Shown one piece after another: positions 1 to 7,410 of a DNA stretch of 64,000 bases. Source of the DNA: an uncultured Planococcus sp. Its GTDB lineage: Bacteria; Bacillota; Bacilli; Bacillales_A; Planococcaceae. Both the position numbers and the translations under genes were made by a program. The DNA is taken from contig CANNAE010000004.1 in the NCBI GenBank assembly GCA_947502505.1, forward strand, positions 1 to 64,000, read 5' to 3'. Numbering within the stretch: position 1 is the stretch's first letter; every line of letters begins with the position of its first letter. Under the pieces are notes generated by a model. That model ran no database searches and was not told the origin of the DNA. It saw only the letters and a program-made list of their open reading frames with translations.

Positions 1-50
1 TTCCACACATTAATTGACTAAAGAATGTAAATGCATTTCTCATTAATTAG

Positions 51-163
51 CGTTCGTAAAAGTACACTTTTACGAACACTTTGAAAATGACTGAAAAGAA
101 CGTTCGTAAACGTATAAAAAAACTTTATGAACGTTCGCGAAATCACACATACTTTTACGAACG
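51..163. repeat. resolvase res site with three subsites
   Basis: Subsite I (51-78) is a 28-bp near-perfect palindrome: 12-bp arms GTTCGTAAAAGT / ACTTTTACGAAC around a central AC at 64-65. Subsite II (101-133) and subsite III (131-163) are each 33 bp and carry degenerate copies of the same inward-facing half-site CGTTCGTAAA. A 28-bp crossover site followed by two longer accessory sites just upstream of a resolvase gene is the standard res layout of Tn3/gamma-delta type serine resolvases. A decayed resolvase reading frame follows at 206, which supports this reading. Functionality is unknown. Confidence 0.65.
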
Positions 164-205
164 GTCTTCAGGTAGAATGAGGCAAAAGATCGTTCATAGG
201 GATGA

Positions 206-304
206 ATTATAGAGTATCGCAAATTTTGGTACATATGCGTCAGCAGCAAAGATCAGTATAAATGTCGGCAATTGGAAGCTATACAAAAGTTGGGTATTAA
301 TGAA
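206..304 (+). pseudogene. N-terminal remnant of a serine recombinase (resolvase)
   Basis: The frame beginning at 221 encodes a stretch with YICVSSKDQ, then a CRQLEAIQKLGINE segment. It matches the start of small serine resolvases (YxRVSSxDQ with the catalytic Ser in RVS, then RQLEAL). The conserved Arg of RVS is Cys here. TGA at 203 and TAG at 305 close the frame, and no catalytic-domain or HTH sequence follows, so only about 30 codons are left. The match to the family is from recognition of the motif; the position right after the res subsites is independent support. Confidence 0.6.
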
Positions 305-396
305 TAGAAGAAACTTTTTTCGTTCCCAAAGCTATCAGCATGGTGTAATTCTATATACGAGTGAAAACTATGTGAACTTATTACACAGGGTATAGT

Positions 397-867
397 TTGT
401 CAGAAATTTATATTCCACGTGATATAATTGTGGTAGAAATTGAATTCTTATCAGATGAACATGGCAAACAACAAATCATCTACTTAATCACCTCCATTGC
501 TAATTAAGCCATGACCGATAAAGATTATGCAGTACTTGCAGCTCGTACAGCTCAGCTATTCGATTACATGAAAGACATTGGAGTTCCTCCTATAGAAAAA
601 CGTACGTTATACGGTGTCAGCTCGGTAGGAAATCCTATCACACTAGTCGATGTAGTAAAAGAACTGAATCATCACCCCCCACTGATGGAAGCACGAGCAA
701 ATTGGAGACCAGTAGGAGCTTTTCAAGCGATCTTTTTCTACGAAATAGACGAAAAAGGCAACCAATCCATTTACTTCACAAAAGCTATCATCAAGCAGGC
801 GACCTATTCGCGAGACTTTGAACACGCAATTAGTGCAAGTGAAAAAAATGATGGTTGTGTTTTTTAA
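397..867 (+). pseudogene. HigB/Gp49-like toxin gene with an in-frame stop
   Basis: One reading frame runs from a TTG at 397 (AGGG 6 nt upstream) to 867 but is interrupted by TAA at 505-507. The upstream part contains a VVEIEFLSDEHGK strand. The downstream part (open from ATG 511, 118 aa) contains ANWRP then AIFFYEID and an IYFTKAIIKQ strand, followed by an acidic helix. This order resembles phage Gp49/HigB-type RelE-fold toxins (WELR, RVLFFY, LLHHFRKKTQ). The ATG at 511 has no ribosome binding site, so the 118-aa product is unlikely to be the native protein. It lies 28 nt before an HTH antitoxin gene, the toxin-first order of higBA. The family call is an inference from weak motifs. Confidence 0.5.
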
Positions 868-895
868 ACCCGAGTAAAAAAAGGAGAGGGTTTAA

Positions 896-1222
896 ATGGC
901 CAATAAAAATTATAACGATGTGACGGGAACCTTAAGACAAGTGCCGAAAGTAAACGAACACTTGAATAAAATTTCCGTTATTATGGGAAAGAAAATTTTC
1001 AATAGACGCCTTGAACTAGGATTGACCCAAAAAGAGGTTGTTTCTATTATCAAAAATCATGGAGATACTTTTACACTAGCGACTCTGTCGAAGATTGAAA
1101 GTGGTGCTGATAACATCAAATCCGAAACATATGACAAAGTTTTCGTGGCTTTGGGTGGTCTTGAAGATTTAACTCCTACATTTAAGGAAAATCCTAAAGG
1201 CAATGATTTAATTCATTCGTAG
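896..1222 (+). CDS. XRE-family HTH protein, probable antitoxin
   Basis: 108 aa with a good ribosome binding site (AGGAGAGG, 7 nt before ATG). Residues about 35-90 form a Cro/C1-type helix-turn-helix: a RRLELGLTQKEV helix, then TLATLSKIESG recognition region and a final VFVALGG helix. It directly follows the broken HigB-like toxin gene, so it is best read as the HigA-type DNA-binding antitoxin that would bind the toxin and repress the operon. Unlike its partner the frame is intact, as expected if antitoxin loss would have been lethal before the toxin decayed. It could also be an unrelated phage-type repressor. Confidence 0.6.
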   Translation: MANKNYNDVTGTLRQVPKVNEHLNKISVIMGKKIFNRRLELGLTQKEVVSIIKNHGDTFTLATLSKIESGADNIKSETYDKVFVALGGLEDLTPTFKENPKGNDLIHS

Positions 1223-1249
1223 ATACCTATATAAAATAGAAGAAACTCA

Positions 1250-1296
1250 AATAGAACCGGAGAGATAGAAGCATATCCTCTCTAGTTCTATTTTTT
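1250..1296 (+). terminator. rho-independent terminator after the HTH gene
   Basis: AATAGAAC plus AGAGA pairs with TCTCT plus GTTCTATT across a short loop and is followed by six T. It closes the toxin/antitoxin-like unit. Confidence 0.7.
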
Positions 1297-1933
1297 GTTC
1301 CTATAATTTCATAGCCTGAAATACGGAACACCATCATTTAGTCCACAGAATTTGTTACTTCGTGAGAACTCAACTCGAGACTATATGCTTCTTCTTTGCA
1401 ATTGCCGCCGCCATTCAATCATGTATCTATAAATACTTATCAATAGTTCCTTCAGATACCGTAAGATAATTTGGTAACGTTTCTGAGTATCCAAAGTGTC
1501 CTGATGAATTGCCAATTTAATAAGTATAATTTTTGTGGGAGTAGCAAATGCTATTGATATTTATTTTATTGACAACTTATTAATCGAAATTCTGGTTTGG
1601 GTTCTCATAGGTACGTGTTTACCAATCGCAATAGGTCTCAGAATACTTCGGAAAAAGTAGCAGAGAAAAATACTTGTGAGATTAGAAAATGAGAATAGCT
1701 AAAATTTCAACTGAAATCTCAATAGTTACAATGCAACTAACCATAAAAACCACTATCGAGGATAGTGCACCCCAAAAGTTAGAGATCACCTCTAACTTTT
1801 GGGGTATTTTTATATGACAAAGTTTTCTATAGATTAAGCGGAAATAAATGATTGGATATGAGAATAGTATGGACATTTCCTCTATTTTCTATTTTTAGAT
1901 GGTATATTTATAGAAAGACAAGGAGGAAGTTAA
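1297..1933. other. intergenic region, no convincing gene
   Basis: AT-rich, no recognisable gene. A possible 41-codon frame at 1535-1660 (+), GTG start, would encode a hydrophobic segment with WVLIGTCLPIAIG and a basic RILRKK tail; there is no ribosome binding site and it may be a gene remnant. Two adjacent hairpins occur at 1751-1804. Confidence 0.4.
1751..1811 (+). terminator. tandem hairpins ending in a strong terminator
   Basis: CACTATC/GATAGTG (1751-1767, 3-nt loop) is followed at once by a perfect 15-bp stem, CCCCAAAAGTTAGAG / CTCTAACTTTTGGGG (1770-1804, 5-nt loop), and TATTTTT. The second hairpin is a good rho-independent terminator, but no clear gene precedes it. The text TGCACCCCAAAAGTTAGA resembles terminal repeats of some IS3-family elements, so these could be collapsed IS ends; that is recollection, not shown. 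Confidence 0.5.
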
Positions 1934-2122
1934 TTGGATCATAAACATTTTATTATTGTTCGATTCGTAACAACAATATTGATACTTTTATCAATGATCT
2001 TGCCATACTTCGGAATAATAAAGCACAGCTCAACTCCAACCAATATCCTCATAACATTTTTCGTTTTCCACCTCCTTGAAACTAAGTATGAACACAATTT
2101 TGACAGAGGTTTAAAGAAATAG
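1934..2122 (+). CDS. small two-helix membrane protein, unknown function
   Basis: 62 aa starting at TTG, with a strong AAGGAGG 8 nt upstream, which decides the start. The protein has a short polar N-terminus, a long hydrophobic segment (about residues 7-30, with a Pro-Tyr-Phe-Gly break) and a second hydrophobic segment (about 37-50). It ends in a charged tail with KYEHNFDRGLKK, probably cytoplasmic. I do not recognise the family. It sits alone upstream of the acetyltransferase gene, separated by 64 bp. Confidence 0.5.
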   Translation: MDHKHFIIVRFVTTILILLSMILPYFGIIKHSSTPTNILITFFVFHLLETKYEHNFDRGLKK

Positions 2123-2186
2123 CTTGAGGGTACCTCGCAAAAACTAGAGTTCAAATTGAACTAAATGCCAAACAGGAGGTTTTTCT

Positions 2187-2621
2187 ATGCTGAAACCTGC
2201 AACATTACAGGAAGCAGCGGAGGCTGCAAAACTCGCTTTATTACTTTGGCCAGATCACACACTAGAGGAATTTGTTCAAGAAATGAGACAACTGATTCTT
2301 CAGGACGACTCCAATGTTTTCTTAGCCTATCAAAATAACGAAGCAATTGGATTTGCTCAATGTCAGTTACGATATGATTATGTTGAAGGGACCAGTTCAA
2401 GCCCTGTTGGTTATTTAGAGGGACTTTTCGTAAAAAAGGAATTTCGTAAGCAGGGCTTTGCAAAAAAACTCGTGGATGATTGTGAGAAATGGTCCAAGGA
2501 AAAAGGATGTCGTGAATTTGCCAGTGACTGTGAATTGGAGAATGAGCAAAGCCTGGCGATGCATTTGAAATTGGGATTTGTTGAAGCTAATCGTATTATT
2601 TGTTTCAAAAAAGATTTATGA
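2187..2621 (+). CDS. GNAT acetyltransferase, aminoglycoside 6'-N-acetyltransferase-like
   Basis: 144 aa with ribosome binding site AGGAGG 7 nt before ATG. The N-terminal LALLLWPDHTLEE helix, the YLEGLFVKKEFRKQGFAKKL acetyl-CoA pyrophosphate-binding motif (about residues 76-95) and the ELENEQSLAMHLKLGF stretch are typical of the AAC(6') branch of the GNAT superfamily. Known members transfer acetyl from acetyl-CoA to the 6'-amine of aminoglycosides; chromosomal copies can be silent or have other substrates. The S51 peptidase gene begins 12 bp downstream, so the two are probably co-transcribed. Substrate is inferred only from family resemblance. Confidence 0.75.
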   Translation: MLKPATLQEAAEAAKLALLLWPDHTLEEFVQEMRQLILQDDSNVFLAYQNNEAIGFAQCQLRYDYVEGTSSSPVGYLEGLFVKKEFRKQGFAKKLVDDCEKWSKEKGCREFASDCELENEQSLAMHLKLGFVEANRIICFKKDL

Positions 2622-2633
2622 AGAGAGGTATTC

Positions 2634-3290
2634 ATGAATACTCAATATTATTTAGGCTGGTTTACCGACATGTTCCCCGAGCGTCTAAGCGAAGTGTTGC
2701 GGCAGGATATCACGGATAGAAAATCGCTTGTGATGATTAGCTCCACTCCCTCAGACAATGAGGCAGATGGTGCTACTGAGCGCTCCTGGCTTGACCATGC
2801 CGGTATTGCGTTCGCTGATTACCATTTGATCGATTATCGCGTAGAGAAAGACGATGCCCATGAACTTATTCAACATGCTTCGGTTGTTTTCTTGCTGGGG
2901 GGCGATACGCTCCAACAGAACGAATTTTTGATGGCTTATGGATTGCCGGAGTGTATCCGAAAAAGCAATGCCGTTGTTATTGGGGCAAGCGCTGGTGCGA
3001 TCAATATGGCAGCTAAGTGGCTAGGTTCAAAAGGCTTTGGCTATTCAGTTGAAAAAGACACTATCTACAATGGAATTGGTCTTGGCAATTTTTCTATTCT
3101 GTCTCACTTTGATCTTGAAAATAACATGGCACTAGTTCAAAACGAACTCTCCTCCCTATCAGAAGAAATGAAAGTGTATGCATCGAATAAAGATTGTGCA
3201 CTGCGCATAAAGGCAGATAAAATTGATGTTTTTGGGGATATATATGTGCTTTCCCACTCAAAAATGCAGAAGTTAGAGGAAACGCTCTAG
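2634..3290 (+). CDS. peptidase S51 (dipeptidase E-like) family protein
   Basis: 218 aa, ribosome binding site AGAGAGG before ATG. The Rossmann-like S51 fold is shown by VVFLLGGDT (residues 84-92) and the nucleophile elbow VIGASAGAIN, with catalytic Ser119. Dipeptidase E members cleave Asp-Xaa dipeptides in the cytoplasm; other S51 proteins act as cyanophycinases or have unknown roles. The protein is close to the usual length for bacterial PepE-like enzymes and has no signal peptide. It forms a likely two-gene operon with the upstream AAC(6')-like gene. Confidence 0.8.
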   Translation: MNTQYYLGWFTDMFPERLSEVLRQDITDRKSLVMISSTPSDNEADGATERSWLDHAGIAFADYHLIDYRVEKDDAHELIQHASVVFLLGGDTLQQNEFLMAYGLPECIRKSNAVVIGASAGAINMAAKWLGSKGFGYSVEKDTIYNGIGLGNFSILSHFDLENNMALVQNELSSLSEEMKVYASNKDCALRIKADKIDVFGDIYVLSHSKMQKLEETL

Positions 3291-3576
3291 GGGTCTCGTA
3301 TGTGAAATAAGTTATGGAAAATAAAAAAGATGACGCCGACGATATCGGGTTCCTCTGATCGCATTCTATTAATAGTGATAACTTAATTTCATGAAAAAAA
3401 TCTCCCTCAGTTCATTCATCCATTACATAAGATGTTTTGCATTCTCTATCAAAAGGCTACCATCCTGGTCTTCTTTATTACTTCAATTTAAGTTAGATTA
3501 CATTTTAATTTACAATAAAAGTAATCGACATTAAAAAAATTAGAAAGGGAGCTATTTACGATTTTCGTTCAGTAGA
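3291..3576. other. intergenic region
   Basis: AT-rich with no credible frame on either strand. A promoter for the next gene lies at its right end. Nothing else seen. Confidence 0.4.
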
Positions 3577-3604
3577 TTGACTTCTCTATCTGCTTGCATA
3601 AAAT
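3577..3604 (+). promoter_or_regulatory. sigma-A promoter of the alpha/beta hydrolase gene
   Basis: -35 TTGACT (3577-3582) and -10 TAAAAT (3599-3604), spacing 16 bp, 21 bp before the ATG at 3626. Confidence 0.55.
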
Positions 3605-3625
3605 TTAAATAGTTTGGTCATACTA

Positions 3626-4384
3626 ATGAAAAAATTCCTAACTAAAAAAACATTGTTCACGTTCAGTATTGCTCTAGGGGTAGTCGTAATTCTGAGCTTT
3701 TCTATTTTTTTCATATGGAGTCAAGATACATTGGAAGCAATTGATGCTAATCAAATTGAAACAGAGGATGCCGTCCAAGCTGAAGATGGATGGTATATCT
3801 ATCAAGCAGCCGATGCTGATAAAGGTTTAATCCTCTACCCTGGCGCAAAAGTAGAACCTGAAGCATATGCCTATTTAGCACAGGAGCTGTCTAAGCAAAA
3901 CATCACCGTCGCTATCCCTACCGTCAGGCTAAGTCTAGCCATTTTGGATGTTTCAAAAGCTGATGAAATCATAGAAAGCGACGATGGTATCGACTGGTAC
4001 GTTGCGGGCCATTCGATGGGCGGTGCTGCAGCGGCGATGTATGCCGATCAGCATCTAGATAGCGTTAATGGGCTTATTCTACTTGGAGCCTACGCAGCCA
4101 GCAACGATCATTTAAAAGAATCCGACTTGCCTGTCTTATCGATCGGCGGTTCAGAAGATGGGCTAAGCACGCCTGAAAAAATTGAGAAAAACAGTTCAAA
4201 CTTGCCCGAAAAAACGGATTTCATAGAAATACCTGGCGGAAATCATGCATATTTTGGAGTATATGGCAGCCAGTCCGGTGACAATGAGGCCAAGATAACC
4301 GTCAGTGAACAACAAGAGATCATCATCGAGTTGATGGTTGACTGGTTGCAAAATACCGACCCTTCTGGTCAAGATCCATCGTGA
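3626..4384 (+). CDS. membrane-anchored alpha/beta hydrolase
   Basis: 252 aa from ATG 3626; an in-frame TTG 12 bp upstream has no better ribosome binding site. A basic N-terminus and one hydrophobic segment (about residues 10-31) make an uncleaved anchor or signal sequence, so the enzyme probably faces outward. The hydrolase fold follows: GHSMGG with nucleophile Ser130, SEDG with probable Asp178, and GGNH with His207, giving a complete triad. An Abhydrolase_5-like (dienelactone hydrolase-related) domain is the best family match. Substrate cannot be told. The gene stands alone behind its own promoter. Confidence 0.8.
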   Translation: MKKFLTKKTLFTFSIALGVVVILSFSIFFIWSQDTLEAIDANQIETEDAVQAEDGWYIYQAADADKGLILYPGAKVEPEAYAYLAQELSKQNITVAIPTVRLSLAILDVSKADEIIESDDGIDWYVAGHSMGGAAAAMYADQHLDSVNGLILLGAYAASNDHLKESDLPVLSIGGSEDGLSTPEKIEKNSSNLPEKTDFIEIPGGNHAYFGVYGSQSGDNEAKITVSEQQEIIIELMVDWLQNTDPSGQDPS

Positions 4385-4557
4385 AGAATGCTGATTGAGT
4401 CACCAAGCTTTCTACTGCCTATGAAAAAAATGAAGTTGAACTAGCTGCGACCTAGTTTACACACGGTTACTGAATTTATTTCTTAAACTCAGGCGACTCG
4501 GCATGAATAGTAAACTTCTCCCTTCCAATCAGAAACTACTATACACTCTCTTTTAAA

Positions 4558-4585
4558 TTGGAAATATTGGGCATTATGGTATCAT
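4558..4585 (+). promoter_or_regulatory. probable promoter of the small membrane-protein gene
   Basis: TTGGAA (4558-4563), 16-bp spacer, TATCAT (4580-4585), 42 bp before the ATG at 4628. Moderate match to sigma-A boxes. Confidence 0.35.
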
Positions 4586-4627
4586 TAAGTAAATGCCATT
4601 CTCTAGGCGAAGGGAGAGATTTTACAT

Positions 4628-4798
4628 ATGAATAATAGATGGTACGGAGTGTATGCTGTGATATTAGGGATTGTATCTATTATCACTGGAGAAATCATCA
4701 CGTTTATCATGCTTGGATTTATATTGATGGCTTTGATCAATATTAATACCACCTTGAAAGAGAATTATCGCAAAAACGAAGAACAAAAAGAGAGATAA
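4628..4798 (+). CDS. 56-residue membrane protein, unknown function
   Basis: Short frame with ATG at 4628 and a purine-rich ribosome binding site (GGGAGAG, 8-9 nt upstream). The product starts with a polar MNNRWYG turn, then a hydrophobic region (about residues 8-40) with one Gly-Glu break after ITGE, which could be one bent or two short helices. It ends in a highly charged tail rich in Lys, Glu and Arg. It has its own candidate promoter and is followed by a hairpin, so it looks like a real monocistronic gene. No family recognised. Confidence 0.55.
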   Translation: MNNRWYGVYAVILGIVSIITGEIITFIMLGFILMALININTTLKENYRKNEEQKER

Positions 4799-4854
4799 AG
4801 ATTCTGCCCAAAAATGTTGGAGTTTGCTGAGGATAAAAATTATGCGACAAAATT

Positions 4855-4897
4855 GAGAGGGGAAAGCTCGAATATGAGCTTTCCCCTCTCATCATTT
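4855..4897. terminator. hairpin between convergent genes
   Basis: GAGAGGGGAAAGCTC / GAGCTTTCCCCTCTC, a perfect 15-bp stem with a 6-nt loop (4855-4890), then ATCATTT. It lies between the convergent 4628-4798 (+) and 4959-5462 (-) genes and may terminate both, although the T-tract is short. Confidence 0.55.
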
Positions 4898-4958
4898 ATG
4901 CAATTATACATCAGGCCCACTGGATTACCCTTTGTTAGCGTGAAAGCCATCCTTTACT

Positions 4959-5462
4959 TCAGGACGTAATCGTTCGGCCTTTCCGATTTGTTTTCCTCAA
5001 ATTTATCACCTGTAAGCCATCACTCGGAAGTCCTCCTAGAAAAGCCGGATACGTCCATGGAATCATTGAAGTGATAAAGAGAAAAAGGTTAGCTGCTGCG
5101 CTGTTGATGAGAATATTGCCGGCTACTCCAGTAACATAAAAAGAAGCAGTGAACAACACTATTGAGATCAGCAGTGATGCGATGGGCCCTCCTAAGAAGA
5201 AAAAGATTTTTTGCTTGTATGTAAAGGAAGGGAATTCGTTCGCTATGCGATAATTACAAAAACCCGATAAGGCAATCGTCAAATAACAAGTGATCCTTCC
5301 GATTCGCAGCCTTAACTTATTCGTTTTGCTGGATGTACCAAGAAACACTTCAACCTTGGAATTTTTACTCGCTGTCACGGCCGCAACTGCATGCCCCATT
5401 TCATGTATGAACAGCGAACATGAAATGATCAGCAAAACCGTTATGATTTCCAGTAACCACAT
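4959..5462 (-). CDS. M50 family site-2-type membrane zinc protease
   Basis: 167 aa from ATG at 5462; a TTG one codon upstream is also possible. The zinc motif HEMGH is at residues 20-24 in the first membrane segment, and a GLPSDG motif near residue 148 supplies the third, Asp, ligand in place of the usual NPxDG. Four hydrophobic stretches fit the minimal M50 membrane fold. Such proteases cut substrates within the membrane, for example anti-sigma factors, pheromone precursors or exported peptides (YydH in B. subtilis is a short relative). A 51-codon gene upstream on the same strand is a possible partner or substrate, but that is only positional. Confidence 0.75.
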   Translation of the reverse strand: MWLLEIITVLLIISCSLFIHEMGHAVAAVTASKNSKVEVFLGTSSKTNKLRLRIGRITCYLTIALSGFCNYRIANEFPSFTYKQKIFFFLGGPIASLLISIVLFTASFYVTGVAGNILINSAAANLFLFITSMIPWTYPAFLGGLPSDGLQVINLRKTNRKGRTITS

Positions 5463-5589
5463 CAAATTCTATTCCCCACTTCTATAAATTTGTTGAACAC
5501 CTTCTGTGCAAGATCTTACACAAATGATTCATTTCCCCCTACCCATTTGAGTTTCTCAAGCACCTGTAGGAGAATTTAGAGTCGAGCAG

Positions 5590-5745
5590 CTAGACCAGGT
5601 CAAAGTATCCTCGCACGAATTTGCCCATCCCCCTCAATGCCATCCATAGCACCCTTATAGGGAAAAAGAGCAGTTCCGGAAACCAAAAGATTATGACATC
5701 CCAAAAATCACTTTTATTCGTATCCTTCTTTTTTCGCCTGTTCAC
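5590..5745 (-). CDS. 51-residue basic membrane-associated protein, unknown function
   Basis: GTG start at 5745 with AGGGGAG 7 nt upstream, stop TAG at 5590. The product begins with a basic NRRKKK cluster, then an aromatic-rich amphipathic or membrane segment containing FWDVIIFWFPELLFFPIRVLW, and ends in GKFVRGYFDLV. The KSDFWD and PELLFFPIR pattern looks like small conserved proteins of Bacilli, but I cannot name it. It is 127 bp upstream of the M50 protease gene on the same strand. Coding character (codon choice, ribosome binding site) favours a real gene. Confidence 0.55.
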   Translation of the reverse strand: MNRRKKKDTNKSDFWDVIIFWFPELLFFPIRVLWMALRGMGKFVRGYFDLV

Positions 5746-5931
5746 TCAAGCACTCCCCTTTCATATTTTAAGCTTTGCAACGCAATCTAAGTCCAAGCCA
5801 GTCATCTTTCATAATATTGCACCTTTACACATACTTATTTTACCATTTATTGAATTCAAGTACAGTATAATGTGATGAATTTTCTCACAATTAAAGACGT
5901 TTATTAGAAATCAAGTGGTTTTTGAGCAGAA

Positions 5932-5960
5932 ATAAAAAAACCCACCAGATGGCGGGTTTG
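5932..5960 (-). terminator. terminator of the SDR gene
   Basis: On the minus strand AACCCGCCATCTGGTGGGTT folds into a hairpin followed by seven T, just past the stop at 5965. Confidence 0.75.
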
Positions 5961-5964
5961 GCTT

Positions 5965-6735
5965 CTACTCGAAGAGTGTATCCATACGTTTCATAAGCTC
6001 AGTGGCTTTTTGTGCATCTGTTGCATCTGGATGGGGTTCACCGAAAGCTTCCTGATCGTTGTCGTAATATTTTCCATCAGCATCGGCAAATTCCTCTGTT
6101 AATGCAGCTCGGCACAAAAGATCAGCCCCGATAGTAAGGTCGTGCCCCTCTGTGCCAAACGCCTTTTTCACCATTTTGGTGCCAAGGAGCGATTTCGGGT
6201 TAATCGCCACAACGACTTGTGTTACGTGCTTAGCAAGCTCTATGGACCACATCGTCAAACCCAGTTTGCTTTGTGCATAGGCTTGGCCATCGCTTATCTT
6301 TTTTTGCCCCATGAGCGCGTCCATATCTATCGGCTGTTGTGCGGCAGAAGACAAGTTAATAATACGGCCCGATTCATCCATTAATGGCAGCAAGGACTTA
6401 GTTAATAGATAAGGCGCTACTGTATTGACCGCAAACCGGATATCGAGTCCATCATCCGTCACAGTATCGGTTGCATTAAAAACTCCTGCATTATTAATTA
6501 GGACATCCAAGTGTTTGTGCTTGTCCACGATTTTTTCCGCGAGCTCTTTTACTTCTGCAAGCTTCGAAAAATCAGCTACCCATTGTTCTGTCTTGTCTTC
6601 CCCAAGCTCTCTAGCTACAGCTTTCAATTTGGCTGGATTTCGGCCATGAAGCAGAACATGATGACCTTGTTCCGTTAACTTTTTAGCTGTCGCTAAACCA
6701 ATGCCATCGGTCGCACCCGTGATCAATATTTTCAT
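5965..6735 (-). CDS. short-chain dehydrogenase/reductase
   Basis: 256 aa. The start is set at ATG 6735, with GGAGG 7 nt upstream, 13 codons inside the longest frame. It shows a full classical SDR set: nucleotide-binding TGATDGIG (residues 6-13), NNAG (81-84), the catalytic Ser in INLSSA (about 129-130) and YAQSK (Tyr153, Lys157). A reversible NAD(P)-dependent oxidoreduction is expected; the substrate is not evident. It lacks the acidic residue after the second strand, and HGR fits NADP preference. It is monocistronic with its own terminator. Confidence 0.85.
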   Translation of the reverse strand: MKILITGATDGIGLATAKKLTEQGHHVLLHGRNPAKLKAVARELGEDKTEQWVADFSKLAEVKELAEKIVDKHKHLDVLINNAGVFNATDTVTDDGLDIRFAVNTVAPYLLTKSLLPLMDESGRIINLSSAAQQPIDMDALMGQKKISDGQAYAQSKLGLTMWSIELAKHVTQVVVAINPKSLLGTKMVKKAFGTEGHDLTIGADLLCRAALTEEFADADGKYYDNDQEAFGEPHPDATDAQKATELMKRMDTLFE

Positions 6736-6903
6736 TTGGATTCCTCCTGCTTTCTTTTTTACTGATATTAACATATGGCTATCTAAGCGGTTTGCTCTTC
6801 AAAGTGACATGGTTTTCTATCAATAAATTCCCCTTGTCCCATTCCACAAACATGGCGAACAATAACTCTTTTGAACCCGTCTTTATTAGCCAAAGTACTT
6901 TAT

Positions 6904-7341
6904 TTAGCTAAGTGAACCATTTTTCATGAGTACCGATTTTCTCTTTTTTATAAAATAAAAAACATGAAAGTAGCTCATAACAGGTACGATCACCATTATG
7001 ATCGGCCCTAATGTAAATATGTCTTCTTTACGAACCAGTAGATACATTAAAATGATACAAACCAATAGATACATAATTAGTTTATCCGAATAACTGTAGC
7101 CATACCTATTACCGGAAAGAGCATCGACTAGATACGAAACTGGAATACCTAAAACCACATAGATTGGAAAGGAATACACTCCGGTAACAAGCAGCCCTAG
7201 CCAAAGCGGTCCGCTATAATCCACTCCCTCTCCTTTATAAGGCGCAAGGCCCCCGCTCAAATATGTAATGGCTAGATTGATCAGCAGCATGATTGGAATC
7301 GCAAAAAGCACGCTAATCAATCTCGTTGTTAAATCCTTCAT
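6904..7341 (-). CDS. four-helix membrane protein, unknown function
   Basis: 145 aa from ATG 7341 (AAGGTG 7-8 nt upstream); the longer frame adds 17 residues without a ribosome binding site. Four hydrophobic segments are visible, at about residues 8-28, 45-68, 85-103 and 110-130, with a basic KKRKS cluster near the C-terminus. The loop after helix 1 is rich in Gly and acidic residues (GGLAPYKGEGVDYSG). No family recognised. The acetyltransferase gene ends 69 bp upstream on the same strand. Confidence 0.6.
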   Translation of the reverse strand: MKDLTTRLISVLFAIPIMLLINLAITYLSGGLAPYKGEGVDYSGPLWLGLLVTGVYSFPIYVVLGIPVSYLVDALSGNRYGYSYSDKLIMYLLVCIILMYLLVRKEDIFTLGPIIMVIVPVMSYFHVFYFIKKRKSVLMKNGSLS

Positions 7342-7410
7342 CTTGACACACCTTGCTCTCTTATTTTGCGGCAATCTGATCTTTTGGAACATCAGCCGGC
7401 CTACTTATAA

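Noticed and set aside
1682-1876. 64-codon minus-strand frame with hydrophobic product
   Set aside because: It runs through the perfect terminator stem at 1770-1804, and its ribosome binding site would overlap the start codon. The composition reflects AT-rich DNA.
5621-5875. 84-codon plus-strand frame
   Set aside because: No ribosome binding site and low-complexity Phe/Leu/Ser product; the minus-strand 51-codon gene in the same place has a good start.
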